From Vicingaceae bacterium (GTDB lineage: Bacteria > Bacteroidota > Bacteroidia > Flavobacteriales_E > Vicingaceae): a stretch of DNA of 64,000 nt. Within the stretch, counting starts at the first letter, position 1; each line of letters starts with the position of its first letter. Shown here in pieces: positions 8,139-17,461 of this stretch. Location: contig JAGYIE010000001.1 of NCBI GenBank assembly GCA_018402765.1, positions 62,001 through 126,000 on the forward strand. The letters run 5' to 3'. The translations under genes and the position numbers were made by a program. The notes under the pieces are model-generated. The model was not told where the DNA came from. It did not search any database and was given only the letters and a program-made list of their open reading frames with translations.

Positions 8139-8714
8139 CTAAAAACGTTTCAGTTCCTCATATAACAAATGCATCGGCATTCCCATTACGGTATAATATG
8201 AGCCAATCATTTGTTCTATGCCAATGTAACCAATCCATTCTTGAACCCCATAAGCACCTGCTTTGTCAAAAGGTTTAAACCTCTCAATATAGAATTCAAT
8301 CTCTTCTTGATCAATTACTTTAAATTTTACTAGTGTAGAGTCGCAAAAAGAGATTTGTTTATCCTTACTCGTAAGGCATACAGCAGAATAGACTGTATGC
8401 TGTTTTCCTGAAAGTGCTCTTAACATACGTTTGGCATCTTTAGCGTCTAAAGGCTTTTCTAATATTTCACTATCTAAACAAACTACAGTATCAGAGGTGA
8501 TTAGGATGTCATTCGGTGATAAATCCTCTTTAAAAGCATCAGCCTTTTTTAAGGCTATAAAGGTTGGCACTTCAGCTTCTTTTAAGTTTGATGGGTAACT
8601 TTCGTCTATCTGCTTTGTCTTTATTTCAAAATCTACACAAAGTCCTTTTAATAATTCTTGTCTTCTTGGAGATTGGGAGGCTAGTATTAGTCGCGATGAG
8701 CCGAGTTTAAACAT
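8139..8714 (-). CDS. maf: Maf-family nucleoside triphosphate pyrophosphatase
   Basis: A 191-residue protein with the Maf signature ILASQSPRRQELLKGL at 11-26 and the TSDTVVCL motif near 76, followed by a GKQHTVYSAV segment. Maf proteins hydrolyse dTTP/UTP or modified nucleotides to monophosphates. The start overlaps the end of the prenyltransferase gene by 8 bp, so the two are probably translated from one message. Confidence 0.94.
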   Translation of the reverse strand: MFKLGSSRLILASQSPRRQELLKGLCVDFEIKTKQIDESYPSNLKEAEVPTFIALKKADAFKEDLSPNDILITSDTVVCLDSEILEKPLDAKDAKRMLRALSGKQHTVYSAVCLTSKDKQISFCDSTLVKFKVIDQEEIEFYIERFKPFDKAGAYGVQEWIGYIGIEQMIGSYYTVMGMPMHLLYEELKRF

Positions 8715-9723
8715 TTAAATAAAATTCTTGAAAATAAATAACTGAAGTATAAAGAATACCAAAAAGCATTATGAGCTTAGTTAATCGACTTGCCCAAGCG
8801 TATTCATTTTTCTTTTTTGCAATTAATAGTTTCACAATTAGCATAAATAATGGAAGTTGCAAGAATACTGAGAAGTAAAGGAATGAAATGATTTCAGAGC
8901 TCATAAGCTGGGTATACTGCACAAACACTAACAATAAAAAGGTTAGAATAGAAATTGCAATAGTGGTATTGTTTGCGGTAGTTATACCTGCAACTATTGG
9001 CAAGGTTTTACACCCTTGTTCTTGATCTCCATCATAATCTTCAATGTCTTTTATAATTTCTCTTACCATAGTTAATAGAAAAGCAAATAGAGCATACCCT
9101 CCAATCCATAATCCTATATTTGATAACACATCTTTAAAGAAAATACTGGCATAGATCTGATTTTCAGCTGTATTTAATTCTATAAAGCTTTGTAGCTCTT
9201 CTAATAGATGATTTTTAAGTTCTATAAACTCATATAATCCTGCTGATATAGGAACTAATGCAGTAAGTAAAGCAATGATAATATTACCAACTAGTATGCG
9301 TCTTTTAAAGTTGATCGAGTAATACCAAAGGGCCATTACGCTGCCAATTTGAATTAGTGATAGCCATAAATAATTAATATACCAAGCAATGTATATAGAA
9401 ATGGCAATAGCCAAAACACTGATGACGATATGAGCTCCCATTGCAACTCTTCTTTTGATAAGTTTACCTACAATAACTCTTTTTGGTTTATTTACACGAT
9501 CAATTTTTGTGTCAAAATAATCGTTTATGATATATCCTCCTGCTGCAACCATAACGGTAGCCAAAACCAATAAGAAAAAGTTTGCTTCAGACATGGCTAG
9601 CTGAAATCCTGAACCACTTAAAAGAGGAAACATTAGTCCAAAACGAACAGCGTATTGCGTGAGGGCAATTATCAGTAAGTTAGGTAATCGAATTAAACGA
9701 AAAAAGGCTAAAAAGCTTTTCAT
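8707..9723 (-). CDS. UbiA-family prenyltransferase
   Basis: A 338-residue integral membrane protein with about nine hydrophobic segments. The first Asp-rich motif is N67-D68-Y-F-D71-x3-D75 (NDYFDTKIDRVNKP), and the second is DIEDYDGDQEQGCKTLP in the second half; both bind prenyl diphosphate through magnesium. Bacteroidota homologues are often annotated as geranylgeranylglycerol-phosphate geranylgeranyltransferase-like, but the acceptor cannot be told from sequence and a quinone or other lipid role is possible. Confidence 0.85.
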   Translation of the reverse strand: MKSFLAFFRLIRLPNLLIIALTQYAVRFGLMFPLLSGSGFQLAMSEANFFLLVLATVMVAAGGYIINDYFDTKIDRVNKPKRVIVGKLIKRRVAMGAHIVISVLAIAISIYIAWYINYLWLSLIQIGSVMALWYYSINFKRRILVGNIIIALLTALVPISAGLYEFIELKNHLLEELQSFIELNTAENQIYASIFFKDVLSNIGLWIGGYALFAFLLTMVREIIKDIEDYDGDQEQGCKTLPIVAGITTANNTTIAISILTFLLLVFVQYTQLMSSEIISFLYFSVFLQLPLFMLIVKLLIAKKKNEYAWASRLTKLIMLFGILYTSVIYFQEFYLNV

Positions 9724-9980
9724 TTCTTAAATTTTTATGCAACCAAAATTAGCTAATCGATAGTAAAATTATACTATGGTAGGTAGGTATTTTTATGTTA
9801 ATAAAGAATAAATAGTTTAATTCGTTTAGTTGACTAGTTATTAATTATTAAAATTTATCAGCTTATTTAATTTCAATAATATAGATCTATTTTGTGCTTA
9901 CAATTTTTTAAATAGATGTGGTGTATAAATCGTTGAAATGAGATGAGTGATATATTAGTTATATAAGAGTGGAGTAGTTT
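9724..9980. other. Gene-free A/T-rich gap
   Basis: About 257 bp between the prenyltransferase start and the tRNA terminator, with stops in all frames. Apart from the presumed prenyltransferase promoter I see nothing in it. Confidence 0.5.
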
Positions 9981-10016
9981 AAAAAAAAAGTCAAGAAATT
10001 AATCTTGACTTTTTTT
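9981..10016 (-). terminator. Terminator of tRNA-Met, probably bidirectional
   Basis: AGTCAAG at 9989-9995 pairs with CTTGACT at 10004-10010, flanked by nine A on the left and seven T on the right. On the minus strand this stops transcription just past the tRNA. Confidence 0.85.
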
Positions 10017-10018
10017 AG

Positions 10019-10092
10019 TAGCGAGAAGGAGATTTGAACTCCTGACCTCCGGGTTATGAATCCGACGCTCTAACCAACTGAGCTACCTCGCC
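10019..10092 (-). tRNA. tRNA-Met (anticodon CAT)
   Basis: Read on the minus strand the 74 bases fold as a cloverleaf: acceptor GGCGAGG with TCTCGCT (two G-U pairs), D stem GCTC/GAGC, anticodon loop TTCATAA with CAT, variable loop AGGTC and T arm AGGAG-TTCAAAT-CTCCT. No CCA is encoded. The first pair is G-U rather than the unpaired C1/A72 of initiators, so it is probably the elongator; a tRNA-Ile with lysidine-modified CAT cannot be excluded. The closing pair of the anticodon stem is an A-C mismatch. Confidence 0.93.
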
Positions 10093-10107
10093 ATTTTTTT
10101 GAGGGGG

Positions 10108-10115
10108 CAAATATA
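10108..10115 (-). promoter_or_regulatory. -7 box of tRNA-Met
   Basis: TATATTTG on the minus strand, a perfect TAnnTTTG box 16 bp upstream of the mature tRNA 5' end. Confidence 0.6.
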
Positions 10116-10237
10116 ATAAATTGTCAATTCAAGGAGCATAATTTTTTATCTTTTTTTAATTATTTCTTTATAAACACTTTCGATATTTTATCTATATTGC
10201 AACATTAATGGTTTTAGAATATTAGAACTCGAAAATT

Positions 10238-10618
10238 ATGTCAGATAAAATAGAATATCAATTGGAGTTTCCTGTAAAGTCTTCTCCCAAAATTTTATAT
10301 AATTTCATTGCCACACCAAGTGGCCTTTCAGAATGGTTTGCTGATAATGTAAATTCAAGAGGTGATTCCTATACTTTTATTTGGGATGGATCAGAGGAAG
10401 TTGCCGAATTGCTTTCTAAAAAAGCAGGGTCGCATATTAAATTTAAATGGGAAGAAGAGGAAGACGATACGTTCTTTGAACTTAGAATACGTATAGACGA
10501 TTTAACAAAAGATACAGCTTTAATTATTACTGATTTTGCTGAGGAAGACGAGTTAGACGAATCGAAAATGCTTTGGGAGTCGCAAATTGCTGAATTGCTT
10601 AGTGTTATTGGGGGGTAA
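10238..10618 (+). CDS. START-like / SRPBCC domain protein
   Basis: A 126-residue acidic protein. The N-terminal strand-helix pattern (EYQLEFPVKSSPKILYNF, then PSGLSEWFADNV) is that of the AHSA1/START-like proteins conserved in Bacteroidota. The central part carries an acidic EEEEDD stretch and the C-terminus a long helix (KMLWESQIAELLSVIGG). The fold is recognisable and the ligand unknown. It precedes the lptF-like gene by 73 bp in the same direction and may share its message. Confidence 0.8.
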   Translation: MSDKIEYQLEFPVKSSPKILYNFIATPSGLSEWFADNVNSRGDSYTFIWDGSEEVAELLSKKAGSHIKFKWEEEEDDTFFELRIRIDDLTKDTALIITDFAEEDELDESKMLWESQIAELLSVIGG

Positions 10619-10691
10619 TTCCTGAGGTGAATTCTGTAATTTCTCTTTTGAATGGGTATATTTGTAGCCCAATAATTCTATTGTATTTCTA

Positions 10692-12137
10692 TTGAAAACA
10701 TTAAGCAAGTTTATACTTAGAACCTTCGCAGGACCATTTATTGCTACTTTCTTCATCGCTGTATTTATTTTGCTAATGCAGTTTATTTGGAAGCATATAG
10801 ACGATATGGTTGGCAAAGGCCTAGAGTGGTATGTTATTTTAGAATTGCTTGCGTATATATCAGCTAGTCTTGTGCCACTAGCACTTCCTTTGGCAGTTTT
10901 ATTGTCTTCACTCATGGCATTTGGAAATTTGGGTGAGAATTATGAACTTATTGCTTTTAAGTCGGCAGGTATTTCTCTAAAAAGAGTACTTAGGCCGCTC
11001 TCCATTTTTGTTGTTTTTTTATCAATTGCAGCATTTCTATTTGCCAATTATTTATTACCAATCGCTAATTTAAAAAGTAGATCATTACTTTATGATGTTC
11101 GAGAGCAAAAGCCGGCAATGGACCTCAAGCCTGGAATATTCTCATCAGAACTAAATGATTTAACAATTAGAGTTGGTGATAAGAAACCTACAGAAGAAGG
11201 GGATCGACTCTATGACATTATGATTTATGATCATTCAAATGATCGAGGTAATCGAACAGTTACTCTCGCCGAAGAAGGAGTCATGAAGTTATCATCAAAT
11301 AAACAGTTTTTAGAATTAAGGTTATTTAATGGTCGTAGCTATGATGAGCAACCAAATAAGGGTGCAGACAAAGATTTCGTATTGGCAAGAGTTGAGTTTG
11401 AAGAAGATTTAATCCGAACAGATTTATCCGAATTTCGACTGAATAGAACAGATGAAGATTTGTTTAAGACCAACTATAAAATGCTTAACATCGACCAACT
11501 TACAGTTGCAATTGATTCTTTAGAAAAAAGACTTGGTGTTTCAATTAGTGCTTATGAGGAAAATTTAGAATTTTCCTACTCTATATTTAACAAACCTAAG
11601 GAAGAGCAAAATTTTGAGCATTCCAAAGAGACCCTAATTTTCGATTCTATATTTACTTACATGAATGGTTTTGAAAAAGAGCGACTTTATAAAACTGCTG
11701 CAAATTTGGCCAGAAGTGCTAAATCTAAGTCTGACGCAATTATAAGAGAAAAAGAAATCCGAGATGAAGCAATTAGAAGACACAGGATAGAATGGCATAG
11801 GAAGTATACCTTATCATTTGCTTGCATTATCTTGTTTTTTATAGGGGCACCTTTAGGCGCCATTATACGCAAAGGAGGATTAGGAATGCCTATGGTTATA
11901 TCCGTGGTATTTTTCTTAATCTACCACATGATTAGTATTACAGGTGAAAAAATGGCTAAGGAAGGAGCTATGACTTCATTTGAGGGAATGTGGCTATCCG
12001 CGTTTATTCTATTACCATTTGGTATTTACCTAACCTACAAGGCAACTACAGATTCCGCATTATTAAGTGCTGATGCGTACAACTCTTTTTTCTCCAAACT
12101 ATTTAAGAAAAAAGGTAAAGGGGACACAGAGAGCTAA
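10692..12137 (+). CDS. LptF/LptG (YjgP/YjgQ) family permease
   Basis: A 481-residue inner-membrane protein with the family's layout: three N-terminal membrane helices (about residues 12-32, 50-78 and 96-120), a large periplasmic beta-jellyroll region (about 130-350) and three C-terminal helices. The family forms the permease of the LptB2FG exporter that lifts lipopolysaccharide from the inner membrane. The start is TTG: an in-frame TAG at 10665 leaves no ATG upstream, and the N-terminus then aligns with the usual family start. It overlaps the next gene by TAATG. Confidence 0.9.
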   Translation: MKTLSKFILRTFAGPFIATFFIAVFILLMQFIWKHIDDMVGKGLEWYVILELLAYISASLVPLALPLAVLLSSLMAFGNLGENYELIAFKSAGISLKRVLRPLSIFVVFLSIAAFLFANYLLPIANLKSRSLLYDVREQKPAMDLKPGIFSSELNDLTIRVGDKKPTEEGDRLYDIMIYDHSNDRGNRTVTLAEEGVMKLSSNKQFLELRLFNGRSYDEQPNKGADKDFVLARVEFEEDLIRTDLSEFRLNRTDEDLFKTNYKMLNIDQLTVAIDSLEKRLGVSISAYEENLEFSYSIFNKPKEEQNFEHSKETLIFDSIFTYMNGFEKERLYKTAANLARSAKSKSDAIIREKEIRDEAIRRHRIEWHRKYTLSFACIILFFIGAPLGAIIRKGGLGMPMVISVVFFLIYHMISITGEKMAKEGAMTSFEGMWLSAFILLPFGIYLTYKATTDSALLSADAYNSFFSKLFKKKGKGDTES

Positions 12138-13324
12138 TGAATGTTTTGCAAATATGTCATAAACCACCATTTCCTCCCATTGATGGGGGATGTTTGGCTA
12201 TGGATGACATTAGCAACGGATTAATAGGCAAAGGCGTTAACGTAAAGATTTTAACCTTATCGACAGAAAAGCATCCCTTTCGAAAAGAGAAATTAAGTGA
12301 CAACTATTTAAAAACAACTAAAATAGAGGCAATCGCTATTTCAACTGAGTTACGACCAATTTCTGCATTTTTCAATCTTTTTTCAGATCAATCGTATAAT
12401 GTTAGTCGTTTTTATTCTAAAAAATTTAAACAGAAAATTATCGATGTATTAAAGTACACTTCTTTCGATGTGATACAGTTAGAGAGTTTGTTTGTGGTGC
12501 CATACTTATCTGTAATAAGAGCTTACTCAAAAGCTAAAGTTATTTATAGGGCCCATAATGTAGAACAACAAATTTGGTATGAAAAATTCCAACAAGAACA
12601 AAATCCAATTAAGAAGGCCTACCTAAAACTACTTTACCAACGCCTAAAAAAGTTCGAAGACAAGCACTTTTCACTTTTTGACGGAATAGCCGCTATTAGC
12701 AATCGAGATATTACGCTAATTAATGAGTTGGGAAACACTAAACCTATTGTAGAAATCCCATTTTCGATCAATCCAACTAGATATTTTCCCATTTCAAAAC
12801 AAGACAATACCAATTTGTTTTTTATTGGTTCTTTAGACTGGCAACCAAATATAGAGGGTTTGGATTGGTTTTTACGAATGTGTTGGCCAACGATTAAGAA
12901 AAAGTGTCCCACTATTATTTTGCATATTGCAGGTAAGTCTATGCCAACTAGATTATTACATCTAGCAGATAAACAGATCGAAGTTCATGGGGAAGTAGAA
13001 GATGCCATGGAATTTATTAGAAGTCAAGGGATTATGATAGTACCTCTTTTCTCAGGAAGTGGAATACGAATCAAAGTATTGGAAGGTTTGGCCTTTGGGA
13101 AGGCAATTGTTGGAACTGCAAAAGCTGCTGAAGGAATTCAGGTTTCTGATCAAGAGTTGATTATAGCTAATACTTCTGACGAGTTTATTAGTAGTATAGA
13201 AAAGTTATATTTAAATTCAACTTTGAGAGTCGATATGGGCGCTAATGCTCGTAAATTTGTCAAACTACATTTCAATAATGACTCGATCACAGAAAAATTG
13301 ATAGATTTTTATCGCCATCTATAA
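12137..13324 (+). CDS. Glycosyltransferase, GT4-like
   Basis: A 395-residue GT-B type protein. The N-terminal domain starts with a strand and PPFPPIDGGCLAM, typical of GT4 acceptor-side loops; an RAHNVEQQIWYEKF segment is near 150. In the C-terminal domain, FIGSLDWQPNIEGLDWF and the PLFSGSGIRIKVLEGLAFGKAIVGT motif (about 300) are the nucleotide-sugar site with the conserved Glu. Probably adds a sugar to LPS or another surface glycan in the cytoplasm. Coupled to the lptF-like gene (TAATG) and 1 bp before the next glycosyltransferase gene. Confidence 0.9.
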   Translation: MNVLQICHKPPFPPIDGGCLAMDDISNGLIGKGVNVKILTLSTEKHPFRKEKLSDNYLKTTKIEAIAISTELRPISAFFNLFSDQSYNVSRFYSKKFKQKIIDVLKYTSFDVIQLESLFVVPYLSVIRAYSKAKVIYRAHNVEQQIWYEKFQQEQNPIKKAYLKLLYQRLKKFEDKHFSLFDGIAAISNRDITLINELGNTKPIVEIPFSINPTRYFPISKQDNTNLFFIGSLDWQPNIEGLDWFLRMCWPTIKKKCPTIILHIAGKSMPTRLLHLADKQIEVHGEVEDAMEFIRSQGIMIVPLFSGSGIRIKVLEGLAFGKAIVGTAKAAEGIQVSDQELIIANTSDEFISSIEKLYLNSTLRVDMGANARKFVKLHFNNDSITEKLIDFYRHL

Positions 13325-13325
13325 T

Positions 13326-14510
13326 ATGAAGCTATTCGTTTTACTTTCTCGTTTTCCATATCCTTTAGAAAAAGGAGACAAACTAAGGGCGTTTTATCAA
13401 ATAAAAGAGTTAAGTAAAAGTCACGAGATTCACCTTTGTGCTTTAAGTGATAATAAGGTAAGCAAAGAATCTTTAGCTCAATTACAACCTTTTTGTAAGT
13501 ATATTGAGATAATTAAATTATCTAAATATCAGATTTATTTTAATCTAATTTTTGGGTTACTCTTTTCTAAATTGCCTTTTCAAATAATTTATTTTTATTC
13601 TAAATCAGCTAAAAGAAGAATAAATAGATTGATATCTGCTCAACAGTTTGATCATATTTATGCTCAATTGATTAGGACTTCAGAATATATTAAGGATATT
13701 AAAGATACGCCCAAAACACTTGATTATATGGATGCCTTGTCGAGGGGGATGGAAAGAAGAGTAGAAAAGAGTCCTTTTTACCTTCGTCCATTAGTTAAAC
13801 TAGAGGCATTGAGATTAAAGCGATATGAACACTTCATATTTTCTTATTTTACAAACAGTACCATTATTTCTGATCAAGATAGAGCGTTAATTGTTAATGC
13901 AAATAATGATCAGATTACTATAATTCCAAATGGAGTTCAACACGACTTTTTTAAAGCAGAAAAAGTCAAGAAAAAGTATGATTTGATCTTTACAGGAAAT
14001 ATGAGTTATGAACCCAATGTTCTTAGTGTTGAATACTTATCTAGAGAAATTATACCTTTAATTAAAAAAGAACTTCCGCAAATAAAGCTAGCCATAGCAG
14101 GAGCTTGTCCGACTAATAGAGTAAAGGCTTTAGCGAATGAAAACATTATTGTAACAGGTTGGGTAGAGGATATTCGTGAATATTATAATGCTGCAAAGCT
14201 ATTTATAGCACCAATGCAAATAGGTACAGGATTGCAAAACAAATTATTAGAGGCCATGTCTATGAAATTACCGTGCATAACATCTGACTTAGCTAACAAT
14301 GCGTTAGGAGCTGAGGAAGGCAACAGTATTCTAATCGGTAGGTCTCCTCAGGAGTATGCTAACTTAGTTATCGAATTATTAAATGACCAAGTTAGAGCAT
14401 CTGAATTGGCTATAAATGGTCATCAGTATGTTCAAAATAATTTCAGTTGGGAGATAAGCACTAAAAAATTAGAACAAATTTTCAAAGAGAATAAGGAATG
14501 CAAGAGCTAA
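13326..14510 (+). CDS. Glycosyltransferase, GT4-like (Stp1/Stp2-type)
   Basis: A 394-residue GT-B protein. The N-terminus (SRFPYPLEKGDKLRAFYQIKEL) matches the sugar transferase group often linked to exopolysaccharide loci. IPNGVQHDFF is near 200, FTGNMSYEPNV near 222, and MQIGTGLQNKLLEAMSMKLP near 300 forms the donor-binding segment. Substrate unknown. It sits between another GT4 gene and dapD, overlapping dapD by 13 bp, so the operon mixes envelope glycan and lysine/peptidoglycan functions. Confidence 0.9.
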   Translation: MKLFVLLSRFPYPLEKGDKLRAFYQIKELSKSHEIHLCALSDNKVSKESLAQLQPFCKYIEIIKLSKYQIYFNLIFGLLFSKLPFQIIYFYSKSAKRRINRLISAQQFDHIYAQLIRTSEYIKDIKDTPKTLDYMDALSRGMERRVEKSPFYLRPLVKLEALRLKRYEHFIFSYFTNSTIISDQDRALIVNANNDQITIIPNGVQHDFFKAEKVKKKYDLIFTGNMSYEPNVLSVEYLSREIIPLIKKELPQIKLAIAGACPTNRVKALANENIIVTGWVEDIREYYNAAKLFIAPMQIGTGLQNKLLEAMSMKLPCITSDLANNALGAEEGNSILIGRSPQEYANLVIELLNDQVRASELAINGHQYVQNNFSWEISTKKLEQIFKENKECKS

Positions 14511-15313
14511 AAAGTAGGATAGAACACATTTGGGAAAATAGAGATATACTTCATAATGAAGAAAGTAAAACTGCTATTCGAGAAGTAATAGAGCATATTG
14601 ATAAAGGTCGTTTACGAACTGCTGAGCCTACAAACGAAGGATGGCAGGTAAATGAATGGGTGAAAAAAGCTGTCGTTTTGTATTTTCCTATTCAGGAAAT
14701 GGAGACTATTGAGGTTGGTCCATTTGAATTTCATGATAAAATGAAATTGAAAACCAACTATAAAAATCTTGGTGTTAGAGTGGTACCTCATGCGATTGCC
14801 CGTTATGGAGCATATATTAGTAAAGGTGTAATTATGATGCCTTCTTACATTAATATAGGAGCTTATGTTGATTCAGGAACAATGGTTGATACGTGGGCTA
14901 CTGTTGGCTCTTGTGCTCAAATTGGAAAAAATGTTCACTTAAGCGGCGGAGTTGGTATTGGGGGCGTCTTAGAACCACTTCAAGCATCTCCTGTAATTAT
15001 AGAAGATAATTGCTTCATAGGTTCTCGCTGCATAGTCGTAGAAGGCGTACATGTTAAAAAAGAAGCTGTTCTAGGGGCGAATGTTGTATTAACCAAGTCG
15101 ACGAAGATAATTGACGTAAGTGGAGCTGAAGCAATAGAAATGAAGGGAGTTGTTCCTGAGCGATCTGTAGTAATACCGGGCACATACACGAAAAAATTTC
15201 CAGCAGGAGAGTTCCAAGTTCCTTGTGCACTAATCATAGGTACCCGAAAAACAAGTACTGATTTAAAAACTTCACTCAATGATGCATTGAGAGATTTTAA
15301 TGTAGCTGTATAA
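14498..15313 (+). CDS. dapD: 2,3,4,5-tetrahydropyridine-2,6-dicarboxylate N-succinyltransferase
   Basis: A 271-residue protein of normal DapD length. An N-terminal helical domain (1-95) is followed by a left-handed beta-helix of hexapeptide repeats (about 100-215; for example IGAYVDSGTMVDTWATVGSC and IGGVLEPLQASPVIIEDN). It succinylates tetrahydrodipicolinate in the meso-diaminopimelate/lysine pathway, feeding peptidoglycan synthesis. It is embedded between glycosyltransferase genes rather than with other dap genes. Confidence 0.96.
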   Translation: MQELKSRIEHIWENRDILHNEESKTAIREVIEHIDKGRLRTAEPTNEGWQVNEWVKKAVVLYFPIQEMETIEVGPFEFHDKMKLKTNYKNLGVRVVPHAIARYGAYISKGVIMMPSYINIGAYVDSGTMVDTWATVGSCAQIGKNVHLSGGVGIGGVLEPLQASPVIIEDNCFIGSRCIVVEGVHVKKEAVLGANVVLTKSTKIIDVSGAEAIEMKGVVPERSVVIPGTYTKKFPAGEFQVPCALIIGTRKTSTDLKTSLNDALRDFNVAV

Positions 15314-15315
15314 TA

Positions 15316-16296
15316 TTGAATAAAATACTTATAATACAAACCGCTTTTATTGGAGATGTTATTTTAGCAACTCCACTTATAGAAAAGTTACATGACTATT
15401 ATCCTGATTCAAAAATTGATTTTTTGCTCAGAAAAGGTAATGAAGGACTTTTTATTGACCATCCTAAACTAAATAATGTTGTTATTTGGGATAAAAAGAA
15501 ACAAAAATACCTTGGTATTCTTAAAATAGTTAAACAAATAAGAGCGGAAAAATATGATCTGGTTGTTAACTTACAACGATTTGCTGCTAGCGGGTTTATG
15601 ACAATGCTTTCTAATGGAAAACAACGTATTGGTTTTGACAAAAATCCATTTTCATTTAGTTTTACAGAAAAAGTAAAGCACCAAATTGGAAATGGGCTCC
15701 ATGAAACTGTTAGAAATTTAAAACTCATTAGACAGCTGACAGATCAAAAGTATTATCGACCTAAACTGTATCCGAGATTAGAAGACGAAAATAAAATCAA
15801 CTCATTAAAAGTAAATGATTATGTCTGTATTGCCCCAACATCCGTATGGTTTACTAAGCAATTTCCTGAAAATAAGTGGCTAGAATTGATAGAGAAGATT
15901 GATAGTGCAACAACAATTTACCTTCTTGGTGCTCCTTCAGACTTTGATGCGGCAGAAGAAATTAAGAGAAAGTCGAATAGAGATAACTTGCGTAATCTTT
16001 GCGGTGAATTGGGTTTTTTAGCATCTGCTGCACTAATGAGAGATGCTAAGATGAATTACGTAAATGATTCGGCTCCAATGCACATGGCTTCTGCAGTAAA
16101 CGCTCCTACAACAGCTATTTATTGCTCAACATTGCCTTCATTTGGCTTTGGTCCATTATCTACTAACTCATATGTAGTGGAGGTTGATGAAAAATTGAGT
16201 TGTCGGCCTTGTGGCTTACACGGATTAAAAGAGTGTCCTCTGAAGCATTACAATTGCGCACAAAATATTAACAGTGATCAAATTCCATTGCCCTAA
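15316..16296 (+). CDS. Glycosyltransferase family 9 (heptosyltransferase-like)
   Basis: A 326-residue GT9 protein. The N-terminus (ILIIQTAFIGDVILATPLIEKL) is the classic ADP-heptose:LPS heptosyltransferase start. YVNDSAPMHMASAVNAPTTA near 250 is the donor-site motif. The start is a TTG two bases after the dapD stop codon; no ATG is available nearby. It probably adds a core sugar to lipopolysaccharide. It ends 7 bp from the convergent PGPGW gene, with no evident terminator. Confidence 0.9.
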   Translation: MNKILIIQTAFIGDVILATPLIEKLHDYYPDSKIDFLLRKGNEGLFIDHPKLNNVVIWDKKKQKYLGILKIVKQIRAEKYDLVVNLQRFAASGFMTMLSNGKQRIGFDKNPFSFSFTEKVKHQIGNGLHETVRNLKLIRQLTDQKYYRPKLYPRLEDENKINSLKVNDYVCIAPTSVWFTKQFPENKWLELIEKIDSATTIYLLGAPSDFDAAEEIKRKSNRDNLRNLCGELGFLASAALMRDAKMNYVNDSAPMHMASAVNAPTTAIYCSTLPSFGFGPLSTNSYVVEVDEKLSCRPCGLHGLKECPLKHYNCAQNINSDQIPLP

Positions 16297-16303
16297 TCTG
16301 TTT

Positions 16304-16558
16304 TCAGTCCTCCTCTCCAAAAAACTTATTTAGCTTACGTTCTACTTTTTTTAGTTTACCTGACTTGTCTTTAAGTTTTACCCTACGGATCCACTTATTT
16401 AATAAAGGTATTTTTTTAGCCAATAGAAGAAAGCTAGCAAAAATAAAAATATACCCTAGTGGGATCATAGGGAGAAGAGCAAAAACGCCACCTAATAGTA
16501 AAAATAAGATGCCATATATAATTCGTGAGTATTTGAATTTAAATACATTAAGCTTCAT
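16304..16558 (-). CDS. Small PGPGW-like transmembrane protein
   Basis: An 84-residue protein with one long or two short hydrophobic segments (about residues 12-50, with LLLGGVFALLPMIPLGYIFI) and a very basic C-terminal half. The length and the G/P-containing hairpin resemble putative transmembrane proteins of the PGPGW group. It follows the rhomboid gene with a TAATG overlap, so it is likely made with it. Function unknown. Confidence 0.65.
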   Translation of the reverse strand: MKLNVFKFKYSRIIYGILFLLLGGVFALLPMIPLGYIFIFASFLLLAKKIPLLNKWIRRVKLKDKSGKLKKVERKLNKFFGEED

Positions 16559-17457
16559 TAATTACTCTGTTTAAATAAAAAGTTTTTTTCTTCTTTAGAT
16601 AAACTATCATAACCTGATTTTGAAATTTTATCTAAGATAGTATCTAACTGTTCTTGAGTTTCCTTTTTCTTAGCGTTGTATTGATAATCCGATTTGGGTA
16701 CATTTGACGAATACTTTACATCAAATTTTGGTTTTCTTTTAAATGAAAATATTCGGTTAAAGAAATCACCAATAGGCCATATCCATTTGCTAATATCTCT
16801 TCCTTTTTTGAGTTGAATCGCAAATAAATATCCGTATATAGCGCCACCAATATGCGAAATGTGACCTCCACTATTACTCTGACTAATACTCAGCACATCT
16901 ATCATAAATAGGAAGATAACAACCCATTTAAGTTTGATGTTACCAAGAAAAAATAACCGCACCTCCATATTTGGAATATGTGTTGCAATAGCTGCAAAGA
17001 GCGCCATAACAGATGCAGATGCTCCGATGGCTTTTGAAATAGTCAATGTTTCACTAAAAACAGGAAAAATATTATAAGAAATAATATAGAGTAAAGCTCC
17101 CGCAATACCACCATTAATATATACACTCCAAACTTTTTTCTGACCTAAAAATTGACTAAATAGTTGACCACCAAAATATAGAGCAATCATGTTAAACAAT
17201 AAGTGTAAAATTCCTGTATGGGTAAACATATAGGTAAAGACGGTCCAAGGTTTATATAGTAAACTAACAAGGTCACTCGGAACAGCAAAGAATCTATTGA
17301 CCAAAATTACACCACCCCCTTGTACCTCAAAAAGCCATAGAATAATACCTACGAGATGAATAAATACAAACACAGCTGCATTGATATAAATCAATCGCAT
17401 TGCAGCATCTGCATCTTTGTAACTTTTTAGAAGTTGGTCAAATGAAAATTTACTCAT
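16558..17457 (-). CDS. Rhomboid-family intramembrane serine protease
   Basis: A 299-residue protein with six or so membrane segments. Catalytic residues are visible: S147 in GASAS and H202 in HISHIGG, plus the HLLFNM segment (about 85-90) of the oxyanion region. After residue 215 comes a 85-residue polar cytoplasmic tail rich in Lys, which is unusual for a minimal rhomboid. It starts 4 bp after the stop of a second rhomboid gene. Substrates unknown. Confidence 0.92.
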   Translation of the reverse strand: MSKFSFDQLLKSYKDADAAMRLIYINAAVFVFIHLVGIILWLFEVQGGGVILVNRFFAVPSDLVSLLYKPWTVFTYMFTHTGILHLLFNMIALYFGGQLFSQFLGQKKVWSVYINGGIAGALLYIISYNIFPVFSETLTISKAIGASASVMALFAAIATHIPNMEVRLFFLGNIKLKWVVIFLFMIDVLSISQSNSGGHISHIGGAIYGYLFAIQLKKGRDISKWIWPIGDFFNRIFSFKRKPKFDVKYSSNVPKSDYQYNAKKKETQEQLDTILDKISKSGYDSLSKEEKNFLFKQSN

Positions 17458-17461
17458 CGTA

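Noticed and set aside
10019-10092. tRNA-Met gene as an integration site
   Set aside because: No direct repeat of its 3' end was seen in the flanking sequence.
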